Assembly (NCBI GenBank): GCA_963728785.1
Contig: CAVSKV010000004.1
Location: 806,001-870,000, forward strand
Length of the DNA: 64,000 nucleotides
Direction of reading: 5' to 3'
DNA from: JAGWRI01 sp963728785
Lineage (GTDB): Bacteria; Gemmatimonadota; Gemmatimonadetes; Gemmatimonadales; Gemmatimonadaceae
The notes under the pieces were generated by a model. That model saw only the letters and a list, made by a program, of their open reading frames with translations, made no database searches and was not told the origin of the DNA. The position numbers and the translations under genes are program-made. Below, one piece after another: positions 9,660 through 17,259 of the stretch (positions are counted from its first letter, which is position 1; every line of letters begins with the position of its first letter).

Positions 9660-9687
9660 TCCTTTACCACGCTTCTTCCGGCAGGGC

Positions 9688-10257
9688 ATGACGACACGCA
9701 AGCTGGCGAAGCGGCGGCCGAACCCCTGGTTCCGGCTCCGTCGCTCTCGCATTCAGGGCACCGGGGCATTCGCGATCGTGGATATCCCGAAGGGCACGCG
9801 CATCATCGAATACACCGGCGAGCACATCACCAGTGCCGAGGCCGACCGCCGGTACCCCGACGACGACCGGTCCGAGCGGCATCACACGTTCCTGTTCACG
9901 CTCAACCAGCGCACGGTGATCGACGCCGCGTACGGCGGCAACGAGGCCCGGTTCATCAATCACTCGTGCGAGCCGAACTGCGATGCGATCATCGAGCGCG
10001 GGCACATCTGGATCGACGCGCTCCGCGACATTCCCAAGGGCACTGAACTGGCCTACGACTACCAGTTCGAGCACCTCAGCGACTACACCGCGGCAGACCT
10101 GCACATGTACCCCTGCCGGTGCGGAGCTGCCAACTGCCGCGGCACGATCGTGAAGGTGGACGGCAGACGGAAGATCGCCAAGGCATGGCGCGCGTCGCGC
10201 GACAAGGTGCACCACGCGGCGAGCCGCCACGCCGGCCACAGGCACCGGAAGGCGTGA
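9688..10257 (+). CDS. SET-domain protein lysine methyltransferase
   Basis: A compact 189-residue protein that is nearly all SET domain. The SAM-binding and pseudoknot signature NHSCEPNC lies at 91-98, the catalytic-tyrosine region YDYQFE at 123-128, and a post-SET cysteine cluster (Cys143, Cys145, Cys150) could bind zinc with Cys94. The N-terminal strand RIQGTGAFAIVDIPKG is also typical. It should transfer methyl groups from S-adenosylmethionine to lysine side chains. Target unknown. The start ATG follows GGCAGGGC. The Lys/Arg/His-rich tail may contact nucleic acid or acidic partners. The stop overlaps the next start (GTGA). Confidence 0.9.
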   Translation: MTTRKLAKRRPNPWFRLRRSRIQGTGAFAIVDIPKGTRIIEYTGEHITSAEADRRYPDDDRSERHHTFLFTLNQRTVIDAAYGGNEARFINHSCEPNCDAIIERGHIWIDALRDIPKGTELAYDYQFEHLSDYTAADLHMYPCRCGAANCRGTIVKVDGRRKIAKAWRASRDKVHHAASRHAGHRHRKA

Positions 10258-11165
10258 CGGGCGCGCCGCCCGTGGGCCCCGCGCTCACCGCGCTGCTCGA
10301 GCGCGTGGTGGACTACGCCGGCCTCTTTCCACCGGCCCGACTCTCCATGCAGGATGCGGTCCGGGCCTACGCCGAATACCGGCAAGGTGCCGAGGCCTGG
10401 ATGCTCGGGCGGTTCGTGGTTCCGGCAGCGCGCCTCGACGAGTTCGACGAGGCCGGGGGCGAACTGCTTCCCACGTCGGCCTCCGGGTCGTGGCCTCTGA
10501 GCGCGCTCCTCAGCGCCGACGCCGAGACCGACGCACAGTCCATCGTCCGGTTCAACGACCGACACCTCGACGTGCGCCGTGGGGCCGTGCACGTGGACAC
10601 CGTCGAGCTCAAGGCGTCGCATCGCGCCGAAGTCCTGGCCGCCGGCAAGGTCGTGAGCGGGTTCGACGCGTTCGTGGAAGTCGACGTGCGCGAGGACCCG
10701 GATCCTCTCGTCGCGGCCATCGCCGGGGTCGGCGCCAAGGCCAAGATCCGCACCGGCGGCGTGACCGCCGACGCGATTCCCGCCGAGCGCCATGTCGTGC
10801 GCTTCATGCGCCGTTGCCTGGAGCACCGCGTGGCGTTCAAGGCTACTGCAGGTCTGCACCACCCGCTGCGCGGGGAATATCCGCTCACGTATGAACCCGA
10901 TGCGCCGCGCGGCACGCTGTTCGGCTTCCTGAACCTGTTCCTGGCCGCTACCCTCATGCGCCAGGGCGGGGACGACGCTGCCGTGCTCGCCCTGCTTGGC
11001 GAAAGCGATCCGTCGGCCATCCGACCCGAAGGCGACCGGGTGCGTTGGCGCGACGTCGTGCTGACCGCCGAGGCGCTGCACGCCGCACGCCACGGAGCCG
11101 TGGCGTTCGGGTCCTGCTCGTTTCGCGAGCCCGTAGACGACCTGCGCGGGCTGGGGATACTGTGA
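10254..11165 (+). CDS. Conserved-looking hypothetical protein coupled to fumarylacetoacetase
   Basis: A 303-residue protein of unknown function. GTG 10254 overlaps the SET gene's stop by 4 nt, and its own stop overlaps the fahA start by 4 nt, so it is translationally coupled on both sides. Recognisable features are an N-terminal LERVVDYAGLFPPARLSM segment, a central KAKIRTGG and a FKATAGLHHP stretch resembling strand ends of a TIM-barrel-like fold. That likeness is only an impression. No signal peptide or membrane segment. Tight pairing with fahA suggests a role linked to tyrosine/homogentisate breakdown, but there is no motif to support a reaction. Confidence 0.75.
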   Translation: MTGAPPVGPALTALLERVVDYAGLFPPARLSMQDAVRAYAEYRQGAEAWMLGRFVVPAARLDEFDEAGGELLPTSASGSWPLSALLSADAETDAQSIVRFNDRHLDVRRGAVHVDTVELKASHRAEVLAAGKVVSGFDAFVEVDVREDPDPLVAAIAGVGAKAKIRTGGVTADAIPAERHVVRFMRRCLEHRVAFKATAGLHHPLRGEYPLTYEPDAPRGTLFGFLNLFLAATLMRQGGDDAAVLALLGESDPSAIRPEGDRVRWRDVVLTAEALHAARHGAVAFGSCSFREPVDDLRGLGIL

Positions 11166-12487
11166 ACGGCCCGCTCGATCATACGCACGATCCCGCGCTT
11201 CGGTCGTGGGTGGCAAGCGCGAACGTGCCCGGCCACGACTTTCCCATCCAGAACCTGCCGTTCGGCGTGTTCCGGCGGCGGGGCGACGGCGGGCAGGCGT
11301 GCGTGGGCGTAGCGATCGGCGATCAGATCCTCGATGTCGCGGCCCTCGTGGGGCACGGCCTCGTGAGCGGCGAGGCGCTGCACGCCGCCCGTGCCTGCGA
11401 GGATGATACGCTCAACGAATTGATGGGCATGGGCGCCGAAGCGGCACGCGCGCTCCGCCACGCGGTAAGCGACGTGCTGCGAACCGGCGGGGCCGGGGAG
11501 CGCCACGCCGCCGAACTGCTGGTGCCGATGGCGGCCGCGGACTTGCTCGTGCCGGCGCGCATTGGCAACTACACCGATTTCTACGCGTCCATCTTTCATG
11601 CCACGAACCTCGGCTCGATGTTCCGCCCCGACAACCCGCTGCTGCCCAACTACAAGTACGTGCCGATCGGCTACCACGGACGCGCGTCGTCCATCGTGGC
11701 CTCGCCGAGCGAGGTCCGCAGGCCCTGGGGCCAGACCCGCGACGATCCCGCCCAGCCTCCGGCGTTCGGCCCGTCGCGCCGCATGGACTACGAACTCGAG
11801 GTGGGCATGTTCGTAGGCGCGGGAAATGCCCTCGGCGTTCCGGTGCCGGTTGCCGAGGCGGAGCGCCATCTGTTCGGTCTCGGTCTGGTGAATGACTGGT
11901 CGGCCCGGGACATCCAGCCGTGGGAGTACCAGCCGCTGGGGCCGTTTCTGGCCAAGAACTTCGCCACGACGGTGTCGCCCTGGGTGGTCACGCTCGACGC
12001 GCTTGCGCCCTTCCGCGCGCCGGCGTTCGTGCGCCCGGCCGGCGATCCGGCGCCGCTCCCTTATCTGTCGGCGCCCGGCGAACGGGCCGGCATCGCGATA
12101 ACCCTCGAGGCGTGGCTCACCACGTCGCGCATGCGCGCCGAGGGGGCGGGCGAATTCCTGGTCAGCCGCGGCAGTTTCACCGACATGTACTGGACCGTTG
12201 CACAGTTGCTCGCGCACCACACGAGCAACGGGTGCAATCTGCAGCCCGGCGACCTGCTGGCAAGCGGCACGGTGTCGGGGCCGGGTGCGGAGTCGCGGGG
12301 GTGTCTGCTCGAGCGCACGTGGAAGGGCACCGAGCCGCTGACGCTCCCTACCGGCGAGACGCGCGCCTTTCTCGAAGACGGGGACGAGGTGGTCTTGCGG
12401 GGCTACTGCGAGCGCGACGGCTGTGCCCGCATCGGATTCGGAGAGTGCCGCGGCCAGATCGCGCCGGCCGCGGCAGCCCCCGGCTAG
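11162..12487 (+). CDS. fahA: Fumarylacetoacetase
   Basis: The 441-residue enzyme hydrolyses 4-fumarylacetoacetate to fumarate and acetoacetate, the last step of tyrosine and homogentisate catabolism. It has the short N-terminal SH3-like domain (from FPIQNLPFGVF) and the FAH C-terminal domain, including the conserved stretch around NDWSARDIQ and FLAKNFATT, the YKYVPIGYHGR segment and SGTVSGP. Length fits the family (about 420). GTG 11162 overlaps the preceding gene by 4 nt. Its stop shares CTAG with the stop of the convergent gene. No other homogentisate-pathway gene is in the window. Confidence 0.95.
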   Translation: MNGPLDHTHDPALRSWVASANVPGHDFPIQNLPFGVFRRRGDGGQACVGVAIGDQILDVAALVGHGLVSGEALHAARACEDDTLNELMGMGAEAARALRHAVSDVLRTGGAGERHAAELLVPMAAADLLVPARIGNYTDFYASIFHATNLGSMFRPDNPLLPNYKYVPIGYHGRASSIVASPSEVRRPWGQTRDDPAQPPAFGPSRRMDYELEVGMFVGAGNALGVPVPVAEAERHLFGLGLVNDWSARDIQPWEYQPLGPFLAKNFATTVSPWVVTLDALAPFRAPAFVRPAGDPAPLPYLSAPGERAGIAITLEAWLTTSRMRAEGAGEFLVSRGSFTDMYWTVAQLLAHHTSNGCNLQPGDLLASGTVSGPGAESRGCLLERTWKGTEPLTLPTGETRAFLEDGDEVVLRGYCERDGCARIGFGECRGQIAPAAAAPG

Positions 12488-13284
12488 TTCGCCCGCTCGA
12501 CCTTCGTTTTCGCTTCGGTGGCGATGTCGTACGTCATGCCGGCGCCGGTGAGCGTGAGCTGCGACTTCACCGATTCGCCGCCGGCACTTCCCAGAAAGGC
12601 GCCCTCGGGCGTGACCACTGCTACTCCCGTGCCCGCCGACGTCCCCTCCATCGTCACGGCCTGCCCCTGGATGGTACCGGTGCCCGACGTGGTAGCGGTC
12701 GATACCCGCATGAGCTTGCGCCCCTTGGTACCATGCACCGTGGTGTCGCCCGACACCTTGTAGGTGGAGATCACCTGGGTGCGGAGTTGCAGCCCGCCCT
12801 GCGTTGTCGAGGTGACGAGCGTGTCGGTCCAGGTGGAACCGTCGGCCAGCCCGCCGCGGATGCGCGGCAGCACGTGGACGACCTGGTCGGCCACGCTGGC
12901 CAGCAACCCGGCGCTGTCGGCGGGGTCGACCTGTGTGCTGAAATACTCGCCGGCCGGCGACACGAGGGCCCGCACCTTCTTGCCCATCAGAGAGTCGAGA
13001 CCGGGCGCCGCGCCCATTGGCGTCATCTGCGAGATCGAGTCGATGGTCACCGACATTGCCAGGGTGTCGGCCGACTGGTTCGCCAGCGCCATGGTGAACT
13101 TCTGCATGGAAGTGACTTCGTTGTTGCTGCTCTGGCCCATGGCCGTGGTCGTGATGTTTGCGTCGACGGTCAGGCGGTATTGCGCAGTGCCAGGGGCGTA
13201 CCGAAAGTGCTGGGCCGCGGCCGAACGGACGGGAAGCGCGAGCGTGGCGGCGAGCGCCATGAGGGGGAAGGCGCGGACGGACAT
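12484..13284 (-). CDS. Secreted hypothetical protein
   Basis: A 266-residue protein with a clear Sec signal peptide (about 1-22, ending RSAAAQ) and a mature part rich in Thr, Ser, Gly and Val, consistent with an extended beta-sheet periplasmic or surface protein. I cannot name a family. The ORF is open far upstream, but ATG at 13284 is preceded by AGGAG at good spacing and begins a proper signal peptide, so I use it. It converges on fahA, the two stop codons overlapping in CTAG. Confidence 0.78.
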   Translation of the reverse strand: MSVRAFPLMALAATLALPVRSAAAQHFRYAPGTAQYRLTVDANITTTAMGQSSNNEVTSMQKFTMALANQSADTLAMSVTIDSISQMTPMGAAPGLDSLMGKKVRALVSPAGEYFSTQVDPADSAGLLASVADQVVHVLPRIRGGLADGSTWTDTLVTSTTQGGLQLRTQVISTYKVSGDTTVHGTKGRKLMRVSTATTSGTGTIQGQAVTMEGTSAGTGVAVVTPEGAFLGSAGGESVKSQLTLTGAGMTYDIATEAKTKVERAN

Positions 13285-13387
13285 GGGATCTCCTGACGGT
13301 TGGGTGGCTGCGGCCGCATCGCCGCAGCTGACCTCAGAAACTAGTGGGAGGCTGCACGGGCTGCCATTCGCCGATCGTTGGGAGCGC

Positions 13388-13996
13388 TCAGAACCGGCCG
13401 GTGGACCCGAATCCCTCGCGTCCGGTGTCCCCCGCGTCGATCGGCGCCGTGCGCGACACGGCGGGATGCGCGCACAGCACGAACACCAACTGCGCGAGGC
13501 GCTCGCCGTGGGCCACGGTCTGCGGCTCGCGCCCATCGTTGCGCAGCATGAGCTTGATCTCACGGCCCACGTATGCGCGGTCCACCAGGCCCGGCGAATT
13601 GCGGATCGTGATGCTGCGTTTGCCGGTGGACGACCGCGGCAGCACGAACATGGCGACGTGCTTGGGAAAGGTGCGGGTGACGTGCAGTCCGGTGCCTACG
13701 GTTGCTTCGTCGCCGGGGTGGAGGGTGAGCGATGCGGGAGGCGCGCCGGCCGAAGAAGGCCCCGTCGCGAGGCAGCAGCGCACGTCGTATCCTTCGCTTT
13801 CGTCGGCGGCCGAGGGGAGCCACCGGTCGTCGTCGTCCTGCGTGGAGAATCCAAGGTCGAAACGCAGCAAGTCTTCGAGGGGCATGGCGGGGGCGATGAA
13901 TGGGTGAAGGTCTGCCCACAGTATCGCCGCCGCGTGCACCAGCCGGTACCCCGCGCTCGCAAACCTTTTCTGCCGCCGATCGTAAGGTGAGATCAT
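13388..13996 (-). CDS. dut: dUTPase-family protein (deoxyuridine triphosphatase)
   Basis: The trimeric dUTPase motifs appear in order: EGYDV (motif 1), RSSTGK (motif 2), SPGLVDRAYVGREIK (motif 3), ERLAQLVF (motif 4) and the Phe-containing tail REGFGSTGRF (motif 5). It should hydrolyse dUTP to dUMP and pyrophosphate. Motif 3 departs a little from the usual G-x-I-D-x-D-Y-x-G-E pattern (V-D-R-A-Y-V-G-R-E), so specificity could differ. The 202-residue ORF carries about 45 extra N-terminal residues. ATG 13885 (residue 38) may be the real start, because ATG 13996 overlaps the start codon of the divergent gene. Confidence 0.82.
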   Translation of the reverse strand: MISPYDRRQKRFASAGYRLVHAAAILWADLHPFIAPAMPLEDLLRFDLGFSTQDDDDRWLPSAADESEGYDVRCCLATGPSSAGAPPASLTLHPGDEATVGTGLHVTRTFPKHVAMFVLPRSSTGKRSITIRNSPGLVDRAYVGREIKLMLRNDGREPQTVAHGERLAQLVFVLCAHPAVSRTAPIDAGDTGREGFGSTGRF

Positions 13997-14753
13997 GACG
14001 TCGCCGCCATCCAGGGCGCCCGCGCGCCGCCAGTCCTACTGGGCGGCCAGCCGGTCGCCTCGCTACAGCCTGCTGTTCGCGCTGCCGCTGCTCGTGATCT
14101 ACGAGGGCCTGGCCGCCGCGCGCCCGGCGCGCGTGGCCGGCGGCGAGATCCGCAATGGCGCCGATGTGCTCCTTCGCGACGTCTCGTACGCGCTCTTCGG
14201 CCCGCCGGGGCCGCTGGCCCTCATGGCCGTGGTGATTCTCGCGTGCGCCCTGCTCGTGCACCGCGACGCGCGGCGCGGCGGCGGCGTCCGCCTCGGGCTG
14301 TTTCCGCTGATGCTGGCGGAGTCGGCCGTGCTGGCGCTGCTGTTCGGGATCGTCGTCGGCACCGCCACTGCGGAACTGCTCACGCACCTCAGCGCGCTCG
14401 CTGCGGGTCCCATCCAGGGCATGGACGCGACGAGCCGACTCATGCTGTCGCTGGGGGCCGGACTCTACGAGGAACTGGTCTTCCGTGTGCTCCTGGTGGG
14501 CGGGCTGGCGTTCGGCGGACGTGTGCTGCTCGGGCTGAGCCGGTTCACGGCCGGCGCGATTGCCACGGTCGTGGGCGCACTGGCCTTCTCGGCGTTCCAC
14601 TACACCGGCCCCTACGGCGAGCCGTTGCAGCTGCAGTCGTTCGTGTTCCGGGCGATCAGCGGCGTGGCGTTCAGCGCGCTCTACCTCACGCGCGGCTTCG
14701 GGATCACGGCCTGGACGCACGCCCTGTACGACATCTGGGTTCTCGTCGGCTGA
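13995..14753 (+). CDS. CPBP-family intramembrane metalloprotease (CAAX-protease-like)
   Basis: A 252-residue multipass membrane protein with the three CPBP/Abi motifs: EELVFR (about 159-164), FSAFHY (about 198-203, with the metal-binding His) and HALYD (about 242-246). Bacterial members are putative intramembrane glutamic/metalloproteases, some linked to bacteriocin self-immunity or signalling. Here there is no bacteriocin neighbour. A start near AAGGTGAG at 13981-13992 is reasonable. The start codon overlaps that of the opposing dut ORF by 2 nt if dut uses its longest start. The gene ends 19 nt from the convergent monooxygenase gene. Confidence 0.88.
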   Translation: MTSPPSRAPARRQSYWAASRSPRYSLLFALPLLVIYEGLAAARPARVAGGEIRNGADVLLRDVSYALFGPPGPLALMAVVILACALLVHRDARRGGGVRLGLFPLMLAESAVLALLFGIVVGTATAELLTHLSALAAGPIQGMDATSRLMLSLGAGLYEELVFRVLLVGGLAFGGRVLLGLSRFTAGAIATVVGALAFSAFHYTGPYGEPLQLQSFVFRAISGVAFSALYLTRGFGITAWTHALYDIWVLVG

Positions 14754-14772
14754 CCCGGCAGGCCCCGCGCTC

Positions 14773-15747
14773 TCACTCGGCGATCGCCGCCGCGAACTCG
14801 CGCACGACCTGGCCGGCCGGCTCGATGGCGTGGATCTGCGACACGCTCTTCCCGGCCTGCCAGTAGTCCTCGGTTCCCCCGGCGGCGTGCAATGACTTCT
14901 TGAGCTTCCGCACCGACTGCAGGGCGTAGATCGTGCGCATCCAGTGCTTGGTACGGCGGTGCCGGAGCATCCAGCGCGCTATGGGACCGGATTTGGTGCC
15001 CAGTTGCCGCACGTAGGCGTTGTTGATCACGGCCACGGGCACGCCGGTGAGTCGCTCTGTGAGCACGATGTCGCCTTCCGACGCGTCGACGATGGCTCGC
15101 TTGTAGTCCTCGGCGGCGTTGCACTCGGTGGTCGCGATGAACCGTGTGCCGAGTTGCGCGCCCGCATAGCCCATGTCGAGCACGGCCCGGAACGCCGCCG
15201 GCTCGCCGATTCCGCCGGCGCAGATGAGCGGCAGCCCGAGATCGTGCAGCTCGTCGAACAGTTCGCGGGGCGTCTTGGCGCCGGCGTGCCCGCCCGCCCG
15301 GCTGTTCACGGCGATGAGGCCGTGCACGCCCCCGTCCCGCGCCTTGAGCGCCCACTTGCGCTCCGTCACGTCGTGGTAGACGATGCCCCCGGCCTGGGCG
15401 ACGCGGTCCACCACCCAGCGCGGATTTCCCAGCGACGTGACGAAGAATCGCACTCCCTCCTCCACGGCCACGTCCACCCAGCGCCGCATCCGCTCCGCGT
15501 ACACCCGCGACGACTGCTCGATGAGCGCGTTCATCCCGATGGGCTTAGACGTGAGCCGGCGGATGTAGCGCAGCCCTTCGCGGTATTCGTGGCCATGCAC
15601 ATAGGTGAGCGAGATCGGCTGGACGATCCCGATTCCGCCGGCTTCGGACACCGCCGCCACCAGTTCCGGGTTACTGCACGGGTACATGGCCCCGCAGATC
15701 AGGGGCACTTCGATGCCCGCCTGGCGGCTGAACACGGTTTGGCGCAC
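14773..15747 (-). CDS. Nitronate monooxygenase / 2-nitropropane dioxygenase-family FMN enzyme
   Basis: A 324-residue TIM-barrel flavoenzyme. GAMYPCSNPELVAAV, EAGGIGIVQ, NSRAGGHAG and ICAGGIGEPAAFRAV followed by GAQLGTRFIAT are the FMN-binding and phosphate-gripping loops of the NMO/2-NPD family, whose members oxidise alkyl nitronates or act as enoyl-ACP-reductase-like FabK relatives. GTG 15747 lies 2 nt after the stop of the upstream thioesterase-like gene. The ORF extends far upstream, but only in a shadow frame of that gene. The pair probably forms an operon. Exact substrate unknown. Confidence 0.87.
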   Translation of the reverse strand: MRQTVFSRQAGIEVPLICGAMYPCSNPELVAAVSEAGGIGIVQPISLTYVHGHEYREGLRYIRRLTSKPIGMNALIEQSSRVYAERMRRWVDVAVEEGVRFFVTSLGNPRWVVDRVAQAGGIVYHDVTERKWALKARDGGVHGLIAVNSRAGGHAGAKTPRELFDELHDLGLPLICAGGIGEPAAFRAVLDMGYAGAQLGTRFIATTECNAAEDYKRAIVDASEGDIVLTERLTGVPVAVINNAYVRQLGTKSGPIARWMLRHRRTKHWMRTIYALQSVRKLKKSLHAAGGTEDYWQAGKSVSQIHAIEPAGQVVREFAAAIAE

Positions 15748-15749
15748 GG

Positions 15750-16241
15750 TCAGCTCCGGGGGGCGAGGCGCCAGCGCACCGACGCGCGGGCGACCGCGTC
15801 GCCCTGCTGATCCGTGATCGTGGCCTCCACGGTGTAGTCCGTTTCGCGGTCCACGGCGGGTGGGTTGCAGCGGCATTCGGCGGTAAGGGTGCCGCGCGCC
15901 TTCTTCAGGTATTCGATGGAAAGCGCGCGGACGATGCCGCGGGTGCCGGGCGAGAGGCCGGCGAGCATGGCGGTGCCGCTGGCCACCTCGGCCAGGTTGA
16001 CGAGGGCCACGGCATGCACCGAGTCGAGGTGATTGCGAACTTTCCGGCGGTCGCGGAGCGTCCACTTGGCGTAGCCAGGCCCCAGTGCCACGATCCGCGC
16101 GCCCATGGACCCGGTATAGGGCGCCATTCGGCCGAGCATCAGGCTGAACAGCCAGCGGCCTCCCGGAAGCCGGCTGAGGCGGCGCCACCAGGTGCTGATC
16201 GTGGCGCCGGGGGCGTCCATCGAGGCGGGCATTAGGGCCAT
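15750..16241 (-). CDS. DUF4442-type hotdog-fold thioesterase-like protein
   Basis: A 163-residue protein with the hotdog features of DUF4442/PaaI-like thioesterases: an N-terminal helix (WWRRLSRLPGGRWLFSLML), ARIVALGPGYAKWTLRDR, the NHLDSVHAVALVNLAEVASG helix that usually carries the active site, then strands around ALSIEYLKKARGTLTA. It probably acts on an acyl-CoA or acyl-ACP. Three Met codons (16241, 16232, 16220) are possible starts and none has a good Shine-Dalgarno. I give the longest that keeps coding character. It is followed at 2 nt by the nitronate monooxygenase gene. Confidence 0.75.
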   Translation of the reverse strand: MALMPASMDAPGATISTWWRRLSRLPGGRWLFSLMLGRMAPYTGSMGARIVALGPGYAKWTLRDRRKVRNHLDSVHAVALVNLAEVASGTAMLAGLSPGTRGIVRALSIEYLKKARGTLTAECRCNPPAVDRETDYTVEATITDQQGDAVARASVRWRLAPRS

Positions 16242-16756
16242 CGGGTTGGAATCCGGCGGAGCAAATCGGTTCTTTGTGCCCCGCGACCGCATCCTAAGAG
16301 GGATGCCGGATGGCGGCAAGGCTGGCCTGGCGGTGCCGCGAAAGGTCGTACGGCGATCGTACGTTTCGATCAGTCGGGCTTCACAGGACGTGCCGGCGGA
16401 GTCCGCGAATCGTCCATGATGTGCCACAATGGCGTGGCATGACACTATTAGAATTTGGCCCCAGGATCCCGACGGCTGGGCGGCGACGTGGTTATAGCAG
16501 CCGAGCCCGGCACGTGGAACTCCGTGCGAACCGGAGGTGGATTCGGGGGGCAAGGTGGCCGACGGCGGCGGGCGCCGGATGCGCTTCCGGATGGTGGGCT
16601 TGGGCGGCTTCGGGGATAGCGTGATCGGGGCGCTGGCCAACTGAGTGCGGGCGGGAAGCAGGGGTTTCGCGGCCGAACCTCGGGTCATCGTCCATCGAAA
16701 CGTGCCAGAAAGTAGTGTTGATAATGACGTTCTAATGTGCCTTATCACGTTCCACG

Positions 16757-16776
16757 TAAACACCGTGTTTATAAAC
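16757..16776. repeat. Two overlapping AT-rich palindromes
   Basis: TAAACAC-C-GTGTTTA (16757-16771) is a 15-bp palindrome with a single central base. Overlapping its right arm is GTTTATAAAC (16767-16776), itself perfectly self-complementary. Both lie in the AT-rich island. They could be an operator or the foot of a secondary structure. Function unknown. Confidence 0.45.
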
Positions 16777-16886
16777 TGTTCTGGCAGCATCACATTTATT
16801 ACGTTACTCTGCCGCCCGCCGATTCTGGGAGTATTAGCCGCTGCGCGTCGTGAGCCCGCCGCAGTATTCATTGGCGCGGCGTCGAA

Positions 16887-16923
16887 ATACCAGGACGCTT
16901 GAGTCCTCCGCTGGTCCTGGTAT
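16887..16923. repeat. 10-bp inverted repeat with 17-nt loop
   Basis: ATACCAGGAC (16887-16896) and GTCCTGGTAT (16914-16923) are exact reverse complements. There is no T-tract on either side, so it is not an obvious terminator. It might be a protein-binding site or an element remnant. Confidence 0.4.
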
Positions 16924-17201
16924 AGCCAGTGATGCAGCGGCCGGCTCTGGAGCGGTGTGGAGGGGGGGGCCCCCGCACCAACGCCAGCTTCTGACAGCCT
17001 CGGTAGGCGGCCGCAATCGCTGCTCTCGAGGCAGCTGGAATCGAGAGACTGCCAGCCGCTGGCGACCGTGCACCCACGACCGCACCACGAGCCACTGGCT
17101 GTGAGGCATTGCCAGATTGTCAGCATACGCGGTGGGTCGGTGGGCGCCGACGCACTCGGATCCGGCGCCGGTGACATCGGTGCTCAAGACGCGCCAGACC
17201 A

Positions 17202-17244
17202 CAAAAGACAGCGGGGGGCGGCCTCTCGGCCACCCCCCGCTGTC
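17202..17244 (-). terminator. Strong intrinsic terminator of the FadL/esterase operon
   Basis: On the minus strand GACAGCGGGGGG-T-GGCC pairs with GGCC-G-CCCCCCGCTGTC across a 4-nt loop, giving a stem of about 17 positions with one mismatch, followed by TTTT. It lies 15 nt beyond the stop of the GDSL hydrolase gene, the classical place for a Rho-independent terminator. Confidence 0.85.
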
Positions 17245-17259
17245 TCTCGAGCAACTGCG

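Larger units (their letters stand above)
16242..17200. other. Gene-free stretch of about 960 bp
   Basis: I find no convincing gene on either strand: every open frame is short, Arg/Pro/Cys-rich and without a plausible start. The left end should hold the promoter of the minus-strand thioesterase operon. TGCCAC-N6-GTGGCA (16422-16439) is an inverted repeat in that position. The segment of about 16690-16830 is strikingly AT-rich for this genome. The right half (about 16850-17200) returns to high GC. The stretch may contain eroded genes or an unrecognised non-coding RNA. Confidence 0.55.

Noticed and set aside
13285..13563. Long upstream extension of the secreted protein at 12484-13284
   Set aside because: Ser/Cys/Arg-rich text in the shadow of dut; a signal peptide with AGGAG starts at 13284.
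16428..16455. Sigma-54-like GTGGCATGACAC sequence
   Set aside because: The -12 GC element is missing at the required spacing and no gene starts downstream on that strand.
16690..16830. AT-rich island as a replication origin
   Set aside because: No DnaA-box cluster (the nearest TTATCAC differs from TTATCCACA) and no dnaA, dnaN or gidA genes nearby.
16645..16902. 85-codon open frame across the AT-rich island, plus strand
   Set aside because: Mixed composition, no ribosome-binding site and no recognisable domain; it opens only because GC drops there.
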